Shown: positions 7,827 to 12,779 of the stretch, piece after piece
How the letters are laid out: the number at the start of each line of letters is the position of its first letter
Numbering within the stretch: the first letter of the stretch is position 1
NCBI GenBank assembly: GCA_022711195.1
Contig: JAKLFN010000037.1
Location: 1 to 12,779 of the forward strand
Direction: 5' to 3'
DNA from: Bacteroidota bacterium
GTDB lineage: Bacteria > Bacteroidota > Bacteroidia > Bacteroidales > VadinHA17
Length of the DNA stretch: 12,779 nt
Position numbers and translations under genes: made by a program
Notes under the pieces: generated by a model
Database searches by the model: none
Told to the model about the DNA's origin: nothing
Seen by the model: the letters and a program-made list of their open reading frames with translations, nothing else

Positions 7827-8620
7827 AATTCAGGATTTTTTTTCTTCCCGAATTTAATGTTTATGCCAAAATTAATCCTGAAATGTTCGAAAGAAATATT
7901 TTCATTTGAAGGGTTGGCGGAGAAAATTCCCTGTATCTGGAACTTTACAGGATCATGGCCTCCTCTGAAGGTAAAACCAGGTTCCAGAAGCCATGATATT
8001 GGTTCTTCCTCGAGGAGCCTGAGCTCATCGAGCCTGTAATAGGTATCGGCAAATTGTATTTCTTTGAAATTAATTTTACTCAGGCGTAAAGTAAAAGCTC
8101 CTTCAATATATTTTGTTCTGACCCCGACATCGGGCTGAATGAATAATTTTGAAAATTTCATTTCGGCAGTGCCGTCCTGAACCCATCCTCCGGAGCCCCA
8201 GTCCCATTCGTTATATGCAAAAGTATGAGTCTCATTTCCCTCGCCATATCCTGCATAAACCTCGAAAACTCCGATTTTTGCAAAAGATGTATAGAAACCT
8301 CCGAAACCTTCAAAATAATTGTATTTGGAAAGGTCGGTATAATCGGTGCCGGAATTATTTTTTCCACCGGTCATCAAACCAGCTCCCAAGGCGATATGTG
8401 CCGGAAGCGAAAAGGCTGTCTGCAGTTCGAAAGCCGGGTTGACTGTTCCAAAGCTCCCGGTTATGGTTCCAGAAAATTGGGCAGCATCGTTAAATAACGG
8501 TACAGGCGCCATTTCGGGAGAGTGATAGAGGTGGGGATACGAACAACCATACAGGATTAAAAGATAAAATGTAATTACAGAAAGAAGTGTCAACGGACTC
8601 CTGAAGGTGGAAAATTTCAT
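7823..8620 (-). CDS. Predicted outer-membrane barrel-like lipoprotein of unknown function, paired with GH16
   Basis: A 265-residue protein that I do not recognise by name. I start it at the ATG 8620-8618 (MKFSTFRSPL). From there a short basic end and a hydrophobic stretch lead to the lipobox LYGC, with C26 as the lipidated residue. The frame stays open to 8707, but that extension would bury the signal. The mature part is rich in Gly, Tyr and Phe with alternating polar/apolar strands (for example GFGGFYTSFAKIGVFEVYAG). It ends in a strand, FRINFGINIKFG, followed by KKKNPEL, which resembles small outer-membrane beta-barrels. It is translationally coupled by ATGA to the GH16 glucanase. A role in binding glucan or holding the enzyme at the surface is inference from context only. 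A promoter pair lies about 30-60 bases upstream. Confidence 0.75.
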   Translation of the reverse strand: MKFSTFRSPLTLLSVITFYLLILYGCSYPHLYHSPEMAPVPLFNDAAQFSGTITGSFGTVNPAFELQTAFSLPAHIALGAGLMTGGKNNSGTDYTDLSKYNYFEGFGGFYTSFAKIGVFEVYAGYGEGNETHTFAYNEWDWGSGGWVQDGTAEMKFSKLFIQPDVGVRTKYIEGAFTLRLSKINFKEIQFADTYYRLDELRLLEEEPISWLLEPGFTFRGGHDPVKFQIQGIFSANPSNENISFEHFRINFGINIKFGKKKNPEL

Positions 8621-8650
8621 CTCAACGTTTTTAGTGATGCTATGACAAAA

Positions 8651-8683
8651 TAAAGGTACTACAATAAAGAGGTGCAAGTCAAA
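8651..8683 (-). promoter_or_regulatory. Candidate -33/-7 promoter of the lipoprotein-GH16 operon
   Basis: On the minus strand TTTG (8683-8680) is followed after 21 bases by TACCTTTA (8658-8651), which matches TAnnTTTG at every defined position but the last. This spacing is right for the Bacteroidota housekeeping sigma factor. Transcription would begin near 8645, giving a leader of about 25 bases before the ATG at 8620. The ACCTCT between the boxes also occurs in the candidate promoter of the tail-fibre gene. Confidence 0.5.
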
Positions 8684-8715
8684 TTTATTTTCATCACCTG
8701 TTTGCACCGACAGAA

Positions 8716-8796
8716 CCTTTGTATTACTTTGTGTTATTCTTTGTGTCCAATTTTACCACAAAGGCGCACAAAGGGTTACACAAAGGTTAACAAAGA
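8716..8796. repeat. Imperfect inverted repeat of CACAAAG units before the YdcF gene
   Basis: The left arm (8716-8746) carries CTTTGTG-type units and the right arm (8757-8795) carries CACAAAG-type units, separated by a short AT-rich centre. Read from the centre outwards, each arm has three CA(CA)AAG units about 10-12 bases apart, and the right arm has one more CAAAG. An RNA across it could fold into an interrupted hairpin. It ends nine bases before the YdcF ATG, so it is in or at the leader of that gene. The remainder of the 184-base gap (8621-8804) holds the promoter of the opposite operon. Confidence 0.7.
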
Positions 8797-8804
8797 AATG
8801 GATT

Positions 8805-9470
8805 ATGAGATCAACAGCTTTGTTCAGATGGGCATTATTTTTATTGTTTATTGTTCTATTGTCTTCATGTTCATATTCAAAGAAGAGCAGTGTGAAACTG
8901 CTTGAGGAGGCACGAAAGAATCCATATGAGATCGTCGTAGTGCCGGGAGTGCCGTTTGAGGACTCCACCTGGAGCTGGGTTATGAAGGGCAGGGTCTACT
9001 GGTCGAAGTACCTGTACGACAGTGGAATAACCAAAAATGTAATGTATTCTGGATCATCGGTGTATACTCCTTATGTTGAAGGGGAGATAATGGCGCTATA
9101 TGCTGAGGCGCTGGGGATCCCCAGGGAGAATATATATACAGAAACCAAGGCTGAGCACAGTACCGAGAATATTTATTACTCATACAAGAAAGCGAGGAAG
9201 CTTGGTTTTGTGAGGGTTGCGCTGGCTACTGATCAGTTCCAGGCGAAGATGCTGAAGCGTTTCACGAAGAAGATAGTAAGCCGGGATGTAGGGATCATAC
9301 CCTTTGTTGTTGACACGTTGGCGGTCATGCAGCCCTCAATGGTTGATCCGAAGATCGATTTTCGGAAAGCTTATGTTAAAGATTTTACACCGTTGCCTGA
9401 GCGTAAGAGCAGGAGGGAGCGGTTTCGGGGGACGAGGGGGTTGGATATTGATACGACGCTTTATAATTAG
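8805..9470 (+). CDS. YdcF/DUF218-family lipoprotein
   Basis: A 221-residue protein of the DUF218 (YdcF/SanA/ElyC-like) fold. Residues 8-21 are a signal ending in the lipobox LSSC, with C22 as the lipidated residue, so the domain is membrane-tethered outside the cytoplasm. The family core begins with YEIVVVPGVPFED (41-53). YSGSSVYTPYVEGEIMALYA then matches the S-G family strand and the following helix. GIPRENIYTETKAEHSTENI carries the usual acidic/His cluster, and VALATDQFQAKMLKRF is the closing strand and helix. Biochemical function is not established for the family; envelope roles such as barrier integrity have been reported for some members. It stands alone on the plus strand, between the GH16 operon and a converging tail-fibre-like gene. 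The ATG at 8805 is the first in frame that gives the signal peptide. Confidence 0.85.
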   Translation: MRSTALFRWALFLLFIVLLSSCSYSKKSSVKLLEEARKNPYEIVVVPGVPFEDSTWSWVMKGRVYWSKYLYDSGITKNVMYSGSSVYTPYVEGEIMALYAEALGIPRENIYTETKAEHSTENIYYSYKKARKLGFVRVALATDQFQAKMLKRFTKKIVSRDVGIIPFVVDTLAVMQPSMVDPKIDFRKAYVKDFTPLPERKSRRERFRGTRGLDIDTTLYN

Positions 9471-9482
9471 ATCGAAGACGGA

Positions 9483-9522
9483 AGATGGAGGGCGAGATGG
9501 CGGGAGTGGGTGAGGGCGTGAA
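9483..9522 (-). repeat. Octamer array, five units, inverted copy
   Basis: Five consecutive 8-base units with consensus GGCGNGAG on the plus strand, equal to CTCNCGCC on the minus strand. The units at 9491, 9499 and 9515 fit best; the end unit and the one at 9507 are degenerate. It lies just after the YdcF stop and points against the array at 9604-9635, so the two form loose inverted arms around the 11-base repeat. Confidence 0.65.
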
Positions 9523-9528
9523 GGAAGA

Positions 9529-9572
9529 CATTCGATAGTCATTCAATGGTCATTCAATAGTCATTCAGTAGT
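9529..9572 (+). repeat. 11-base tandem repeat, four units
   Basis: Four head-to-tail units fitting CATTCRRTRGT begin at 9529, 9540, 9551 and 9562. They differ only at three purine positions. Just downstream TGAATGAC (9580-9587) is the exact reverse complement of GTCATTCA in the last copy (9560-9567), so a small hairpin is possible. The array lies in the 166-base gap between the convergent YdcF and tail-fibre genes. Confidence 0.85.
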
Positions 9573-9603
9573 TTAGCAATGAATGACGCGGAGCTAACCT
9601 ACC

Positions 9604-9635
9604 CTCCCGCACTCTCGCCCTCACGCCCTCGCTAT
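9604..9635 (+). repeat. Octamer array, four units, just after the tail-fibre stop codon
   Basis: Four consecutive units of CTCNCGCM, in which position 4 is C, T, A and G in turn; the last unit is degenerate in its second half. The array abuts the stop codon of the tail-fibre gene at 9637. Its first 19 bases (9604-9622) are identical to 12248-12266 on the other side of that gene. Confidence 0.75.
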
Positions 9636-9636
9636 C

Positions 9637-12045
9637 CTACTTCTGCACCAGTTTCTCTACCATCGCTTTAAGCTCGTCGATCTGCTGCTGCTGGGATTCG
9701 ATAATGTCCTGTTGTTCCTTTATAGCTTCAACTAAAAACACACCGAGCTTGTCATATGCCACTGCCTTATAACCATTTTTATCTGTTTTTACAAGCGAAG
9801 GAAATACCTGTTCGACTTCCTGAGCTACTAATCCAATCTGATCTGCAGTATCAAATTTCATTTCAGGAAATTCATCAGTTCTGTAATTGAATCTAACGGA
9901 ACGCAGTCTGCACACATCTGATAACGTGTTGTTCAGATCAATAATGTTTTTCTTCCAACGGACATCTGATGTTGCCCAGGTTCCGGAACACCATGCATAA
10001 CCCATCAGATGCAGTTCATATTGTGGATCGGAAGTCCCAATTCCAAGTTTTCCATTTACCAGCGTCATATACGGGTTTCCTCCATAACCACCCCCAAATT
10101 CAAGGTAATGAGATTTAAAAGCGATGTATCCCATATCAGTAGCATCAACAGTTTTTTGAATTCTTATCTCAGAACTCGTCCAGTCTGTTCCGGCTATGAA
10201 TCTCCTGTGAAGTATCTTAAGCTGGTCCTGATTGGAAGAACTTCCAGCCAATCTTTGCCATAGTACATTAGAATTAATTGTATAACCAAGACTTCCTGAT
10301 TGAATATCCAACCGGAAGGAAGGAGATTCTGTTCCAATTCCGATCTTGCCGTTCTTCAATACTGTTAAAGCATTTGATGGATGACTTTCCATTTGTCCTG
10401 TACTGTGATTTAATGTCCAATAACCGTTGCCAATTACAAATATTCTGTCAGAGCCATTCCAAGTCGTTGATATCGGGGTATAAATTAGGTTATTTGAACC
10501 GATGACAGTCTCATAACATGATTGTGCTGTGGTACCAGAACCTAATGCCATTGAATTAGAGCCGCTGGCGATTGTACCCATTCCTATTGCGATGGAATTA
10601 GGTCCATTTGCTGCTGACTGAATACCAATTGCAGTTGAATTTGATCCACTGGTCGTTGAAAATACACCCATTGCCATTGAAGAAGCTCCCCCTGCAAGGA
10701 CATTTGATCCCAGGGCAAAAGAAGAATAGTTGGACGCCCTTGCTCCCTGACCTATTGCAATAGAGTAATCACCCGATGCAGTAGTCATATAACCTGTAAG
10801 GTTTCCAAAATCATCCCTACCAGCCGATCCAAATGCGTAACTACCTGCAGCATTTGCAATAGCTCCTGCACCAAAAGAATAGGAATCACTATCACTAGCT
10901 TTCGCCCCATCTCCAAATGCAAAAGAATTTATATCGTCTGCAACTGCATTCTTCCCAATAGCTGTCGAATAATCTCCTCTTGCAATCGCCTGGAAACCCA
11001 ACGCCTGGGACCAATCGCCGATGGCTTTTGACTTATATCCTGACGCCCAGGAGTTGGTGCCAACACTGTCCTCCGATTCTATCAGCACATTCCCCGCTCT
11101 GAACGCCTCCTTAGCTGGGTACCAGACCACTCTGGGTTCTCCGTTTATTGTTTCTGCTTCTGATTTTCCAGACACATTGAAATAATCACCGGTTATCCCT
11201 TTTGTCATATCATACCCCCCGACTGCAAATCCCCCTTTCAGCTTTTTGGTATCGGGATTGGAATCGATGTATATTCGCACACTGTCGCCACTGACATCAA
11301 GATAATTCTGGATGTCGCCCTTGGTCATATCATAGCCGCCAACGGCAAAACCCGATTTCTTTCCCTTTGTCAGCGGGTTGCTGTCGAGGTAGATCCTTAC
11401 ACTGTCGTCGGAAACAATAAAATATTCCCTTTTTGTGGCTTTTGTCATATCAAAACCACCAACAGCGAAGCCTCCTTTCAGCCCCTTGGCACCGTCATCG
11501 ACATAGATTCTTACACCCTCATTATATACTGCAAAAATAGTCTGCCCGTACTTGTTCTTCACCTCAAAAAGGGCCTCATCAAGATTCTCCGTTGTGCCTG
11601 ATATTCCCAGCTTCGTTGCACCCGTGAGGCTCTTTGCTGTCATCGCATAGGGAACTGCAAACAATTGTGCCGATCCCATAGGTATAACTGTGCTGTTATA
11701 GGTTATTTCGGTAGAGAGGAATTTCGAACCGGCACTCCAGTCGACCTGGTCGAGTGAACTGTACTCCTCAGTACCCTTTCCGATAACAAGGTTTATCATA
11801 CCCGAATTATCGGTCATGACAGATGGATGGAACTCCTGGTAGAAAAGGGTGCCTCCAGTAGACTCTGACCTGATGAAAAACCGTACCTGAAGAGGGGCAT
11901 TCTGCAACAGATTACCTGATCCGTCGCGTACCACTGCCTGGTAGTTGAATCCCTGCGGGATTTGGCTCAGGGCAGAGGGCGAAGGGCACAGGGAAAGACA
12001 AAAGATAAAAGACCAAAGACTAAAGAGGGAGGATTTTGTTTTCAT
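9637..12045 (-). CDS. Secreted tail-fibre-like protein: 40-residue repeats, YadA-like head, S74 intramolecular chaperone
   Basis: An 802-residue protein. The ATG 12045-12043 (MKTK) gives a signal peptide to about residue 27; the frame stays open to 12195 but that stretch is repeat DNA. Residues 29-140 (IPQGFNYQAVVRDG to PYAMTAKSL) are an N-terminal domain common in Bacteroidota surface proteins. Residues 178-294 hold three copies of VRIYxDSNP...GFAVGGYDMTK...VSGD, with 40-residue spacing of GFAVGG (192, 232, 272). Residues about 337-512 are YadA-like head repeats (S-x-A-x-G every 14-16 residues). Two GKxGIGTxxP motifs (567, 666) follow, as in tail fibres. Residues 693-780 (SDVRWKKNI, IGLVAQEVEQVFP) are a Peptidase_S74 chaperone, then a short coiled coil. 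Trimerisation with self-cleavage before S693 is known for the family and inferred here. There is no membrane anchor or T9SS tail. Its target is unknown. Confidence 0.92.
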   Translation of the reverse strand: MKTKSSLFSLWSFIFCLSLCPSPSALSQIPQGFNYQAVVRDGSGNLLQNAPLQVRFFIRSESTGGTLFYQEFHPSVMTDNSGMINLVIGKGTEEYSSLDQVDWSAGSKFLSTEITYNSTVIPMGSAQLFAVPYAMTAKSLTGATKLGISGTTENLDEALFEVKNKYGQTIFAVYNEGVRIYVDDGAKGLKGGFAVGGFDMTKATKREYFIVSDDSVRIYLDSNPLTKGKKSGFAVGGYDMTKGDIQNYLDVSGDSVRIYIDSNPDTKKLKGGFAVGGYDMTKGITGDYFNVSGKSEAETINGEPRVVWYPAKEAFRAGNVLIESEDSVGTNSWASGYKSKAIGDWSQALGFQAIARGDYSTAIGKNAVADDINSFAFGDGAKASDSDSYSFGAGAIANAAGSYAFGSAGRDDFGNLTGYMTTASGDYSIAIGQGARASNYSSFALGSNVLAGGASSMAMGVFSTTSGSNSTAIGIQSAANGPNSIAIGMGTIASGSNSMALGSGTTAQSCYETVIGSNNLIYTPISTTWNGSDRIFVIGNGYWTLNHSTGQMESHPSNALTVLKNGKIGIGTESPSFRLDIQSGSLGYTINSNVLWQRLAGSSSNQDQLKILHRRFIAGTDWTSSEIRIQKTVDATDMGYIAFKSHYLEFGGGYGGNPYMTLVNGKLGIGTSDPQYELHLMGYAWCSGTWATSDVRWKKNIIDLNNTLSDVCRLRSVRFNYRTDEFPEMKFDTADQIGLVAQEVEQVFPSLVKTDKNGYKAVAYDKLGVFLVEAIKEQQDIIESQQQQIDELKAMVEKLVQK
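10510..11037 (-). repeat. YadA-like head repeat region inside the tail-fibre gene
   Basis: This stretch encodes about a dozen degenerate 14-16 residue units with the pattern S-x-A-x-G-x-x-A-x-A, as in YadA/Hep_Hag beta-roll heads. Examples are YSTAIGKNAVA, SYSFGAGAIANA, STAIGIQSAA, SIAIGMGTIA and SMALGSGTTA. The two most alike units sit near the C-terminal end of the head (about 468-500). It predicts a left-handed trimeric beta-roll. DNA identity between units is modest, so this is an old protein repeat rather than a recent duplication. Confidence 0.85.
11164..11514 (-). repeat. Three in-frame repeats of about 120 bases inside the tail-fibre gene
   Basis: Encodes residues 178-294: three copies of a unit of about 40 residues containing VRIY(V/L/I)D, GFAVGG(F/Y)DMTK and a V-S pair. 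The unit length is a multiple of three, so gain or loss of one copy would keep the frame. The nucleotide block around GTCATATCA is shared by all three copies (near 11207, 11326 and 11447), which suggests fairly recent or homogenised duplication. I do not recognise this unit as a named domain. Confidence 0.85.
11969..12028. repeat. Heptamer arrays within the signal-peptide codons of the tail-fibre gene
   Basis: On the plus strand three AGGGCNN units start at 11969, 11976 and 11983. After an AGGG remnant, five AAAGANN units start at 11994, 12001, 12008, 12015 and 12022. The core bases are invariant and only the last two of each seven vary. The arrays encode residues about 6-26, the hydrophobic core and cleavage region of the signal peptide. 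Because seven is not a multiple of three, one unit gained or lost would shift the frame at the start of the protein. Confidence 0.85.
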
Positions 12046-12070
12046 GACTGATAGGCTTAACGGCGCAACC

Positions 12071-12086
12071 GCACAGAGGCACAGAG
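12071..12086. repeat. Direct repeat of GCACAGAG, two units, in the leader of the tail-fibre gene
   Basis: Two exact head-to-tail GCACAGAG copies at 12071 and 12079, 26 bases before the chosen start codon at 12045. The core resembles the CACAAAG units before the YdcF gene, but with G-rich differences, so relatedness is uncertain. Confidence 0.6.
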
Positions 12087-12140
12087 GTGAAACGGCCTGC
12101 ATGATGTCGGCCTGATTAATAATTGAAAACAACTGTTTAG

Positions 12141-12171
12141 GCAATTTACGACAAAAGAGAGGTCGAGTCAA
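12141..12171 (-). promoter_or_regulatory. Candidate promoter of the tail-fibre gene
   Basis: On the minus strand TTG (12171-12169) is followed after 20 bases by TAAATTGC (12148-12141), which partly fits TAnnTTTG. The stretch from TTGACT through ACCTCT resembles the promoter of the lipoprotein-GH16 operon. The predicted leader would be about 90 bases and would include the GCACAGAG repeat. The -7 match is imperfect. The 274-base gap 12046-12319 otherwise holds only the repeat arrays listed here, and no further gene. Confidence 0.3.
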
Positions 12172-12188
12172 GTTTTTTTGACAAACGG

Positions 12189-12223
12189 AAGGCATCAGGC
12201 GACGGGCGTCAGGCGCCAGGTGA
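12189..12223. repeat. Heptamer array of CAGGCGN type, five units
   Basis: Five consecutive 7-base units start at 12189, 12196, 12203, 12210 and 12217. The central three fit C(A/G)GGCGN with only position 2 and the last base varying; the end units are degenerate. It lies upstream of the candidate tail-fibre promoter. It shares the period, but not the core, of the heptamers in the signal-peptide region. Confidence 0.65.
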
Positions 12224-12247
12224 TATAGTCAAACATTTTTACACTCT

Positions 12248-12279
12248 CTCCCGCACTCTCGCCCTCCCGCACTCACGCC
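12248..12279 (+). repeat. Octamer array, four units, between FISUMP and tail-fibre genes
   Basis: Four CTCNCGCM units start at 12248, 12256, 12264 and 12272, all intact. The variable fourth base is C, T, C and A, and the last base alternates A and C. 12248-12266 is identical over 19 bases to 9604-9622, in the same orientation. The two arrays therefore bracket the tail-fibre gene as direct repeats. Confidence 0.75.
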
Positions 12280-12319
12280 CCAGGAAGGATATGCCATATA
12301 TTGGCACACGTACTGTGAA

Positions 12320-12779
12320 TTAATTAACACTGTCTTTCACGCACCGAACCGACATCCCGGTTTGCTTGTACTGATACAGATTGGTAACGTAATCGTTTGT
12401 GTAATCCATCTCAATATCAAGCGCATCCTTATTATCTGAACTATTCCTCTCCTCTGTGGCTGTCCACCAGTTTCCTTCCTCGCCAATTCCCCAGAATGCT
12501 CCGTAAATTGTTCTGAAACCACCGGGCAGTGCGGTAAATCCTGATTCATTTGTGGCAATTATCGTATCGCATTGTTTCCAGTGAATGTTATCAGGCTCCA
12601 TAAGCTGTAAAGCTACGTAGTCATTGTCATACGACCCGAATTCCTTTCCGTATTTGTCGATAGCTGTATCGCCGGCGCTTATAAAAAGTGTCTCCCATTC
12701 ATCGGCAGTGGGAACATGCCAGCCTACAGGACAAAGTTTGCCGGTGTTTACTGCGAACCAGTTATAGAGTGCCCCGTAA
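12320..12779 (-). CDS. FISUMP-domain surface protein, C-terminal part
   Basis: Partial gene: the 5' end lies beyond the right edge and 152 residues to the stop are visible. The start of the visible part, YGALYNWFAVNTGKLCPVGW, then HVPTADEWETL, and the end GFRTIYGAFWGIGEEGNWWTATE followed by MSVRCVKD, are the hallmarks of the FISUMP domain (Fibrobacter succinogenes major paralogous domain). This domain is frequent in Bacteroidota and Fibrobacteres surface proteins and has a C-type-lectin-like look (Trp-rich, paired Cys). Its exact role is not known. The protein ends eight residues after VRCVK without a sorting tail. It is on the same strand as the tail-fibre gene but 274 bases away, with repeat arrays between, so a shared transcript is uncertain. 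Confidence 0.9.
   Translation of the reverse strand, partial: YGALYNWFAVNTGKLCPVGWHVPTADEWETLFISAGDTAIDKYGKEFGSYDNDYVALQLMEPDNIHWKQCDTIIATNESGFTALPGGFRTIYGAFWGIGEEGNWWTATEERNSSDNKDALDIEMDYTNDYVTNLYQYKQTGMSVRCVKDSVN

Noticed and set aside
8680..8687. TAAATTTG on the minus strand read as a -7 box
   Set aside because: It fits the consensus, but no -33 box lies upstream. Its TTTG instead works as the -33 box of a well-spaced pair with TACCTTTA closer to the gene, which I preferred.
8621..8707. N-terminal extension of the lipoprotein frame up to 8707
   Set aside because: It would place 29 residues before a clear lipoprotein signal and would overlap the candidate promoter. The ATG at 8620 fits the signal peptide.
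9529..9572. Tandem CATTC repeats considered as a CRISPR array
   Set aside because: Units are 11 bases, head to tail, with no spacers and no cas genes nearby.
9637..12045. Tail-fibre gene considered as part of a prophage or contractile injection system
   Set aside because: It has a Sec signal peptide and a Bacteroidota surface N-terminal domain, and no phage structural, lysis or integrase gene is in the window.
12046..12195. N-terminal extension of the tail-fibre frame up to 12195
   Set aside because: The extra 50 residues would be encoded by repeat DNA and the candidate promoter. MKTK at 12045 is a normal signal-peptide start.
12292..12306. TGCCA/TGGCA hairpin after the FISUMP stop considered as a terminator
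   Set aside because: The stem is only five base pairs and no T-run follows on the minus strand.

Overview
The window comes from a member of the Bacteroidota, most likely an environmental Bacteroidales-type bacterium. Four observations support this. There is a FISUMP-type surface protein next to a secreted tail-fibre-like protein with the N-terminal 'IPQGFNYQAVVRDG' domain seen in this phylum. There is a secreted GH106-like glycoside hydrolase and a GH16 beta-glucanase. Promoter candidates match the Bacteroidota -33 TTTG / -7 TAnnTTTG pattern. Shine-Dalgarno sequences are mostly absent. I saw no rRNA, tRNA, CRISPR array, transposase or phage structural gene.

Layout. 1-923 (minus) is the N-terminal part of a secreted GH106-like glycoside hydrolase that runs off the left edge. 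It diverges from a plus-strand group (1060-3675): a small inner-membrane-anchored OmpA-domain protein, a membrane-anchored leucine-zipper coiled-coil protein starting one base after it, and a SulP/SLC26 anion permease with a STAS domain. SulP converges on carB (3700-6903, minus), the large subunit of carbamoyl-phosphate synthase, with a terminator-like hairpin at the junction. Upstream of carB is a two-gene minus-strand operon (8620-6996): a predicted outer-membrane barrel-like lipoprotein, then a GH16 laminarinase-type enzyme, joined by an ATGA overlap. A plus-strand YdcF/DUF218 lipoprotein (8805-9470) follows. It faces an 802-residue secreted tail-fibre-like protein (9637-12045, minus) with three 40-residue repeats, a YadA-like head and an S74 intramolecular chaperone. 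The right edge carries the C-terminal part of a FISUMP-domain protein (12320-12779, minus).

The genes fall into housekeeping metabolism (carB), transport (SulP), envelope and cell-surface proteins, and polysaccharide breakdown. The lipoprotein and GH16 genes are the clearest functional pair; the OmpA and coiled-coil genes are a second.

The least ordinary part is 8.7-12.3 kb. The non-coding DNA around the YdcF and tail-fibre genes, and the signal-peptide codons of the tail-fibre gene, contain several unrelated short repeats with strictly kept periods (7, 8, 11 and about 12 bp). Each has a fixed core with only certain positions varying. Octamer arrays sharing a 19-base identical stretch lie on both sides of the tail-fibre gene. 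A heptamer array encodes its signal peptide, so a change of unit number would shift the frame. I do not recognise these repeats as a named element. Whether they are a described family or do anything is unresolved here.
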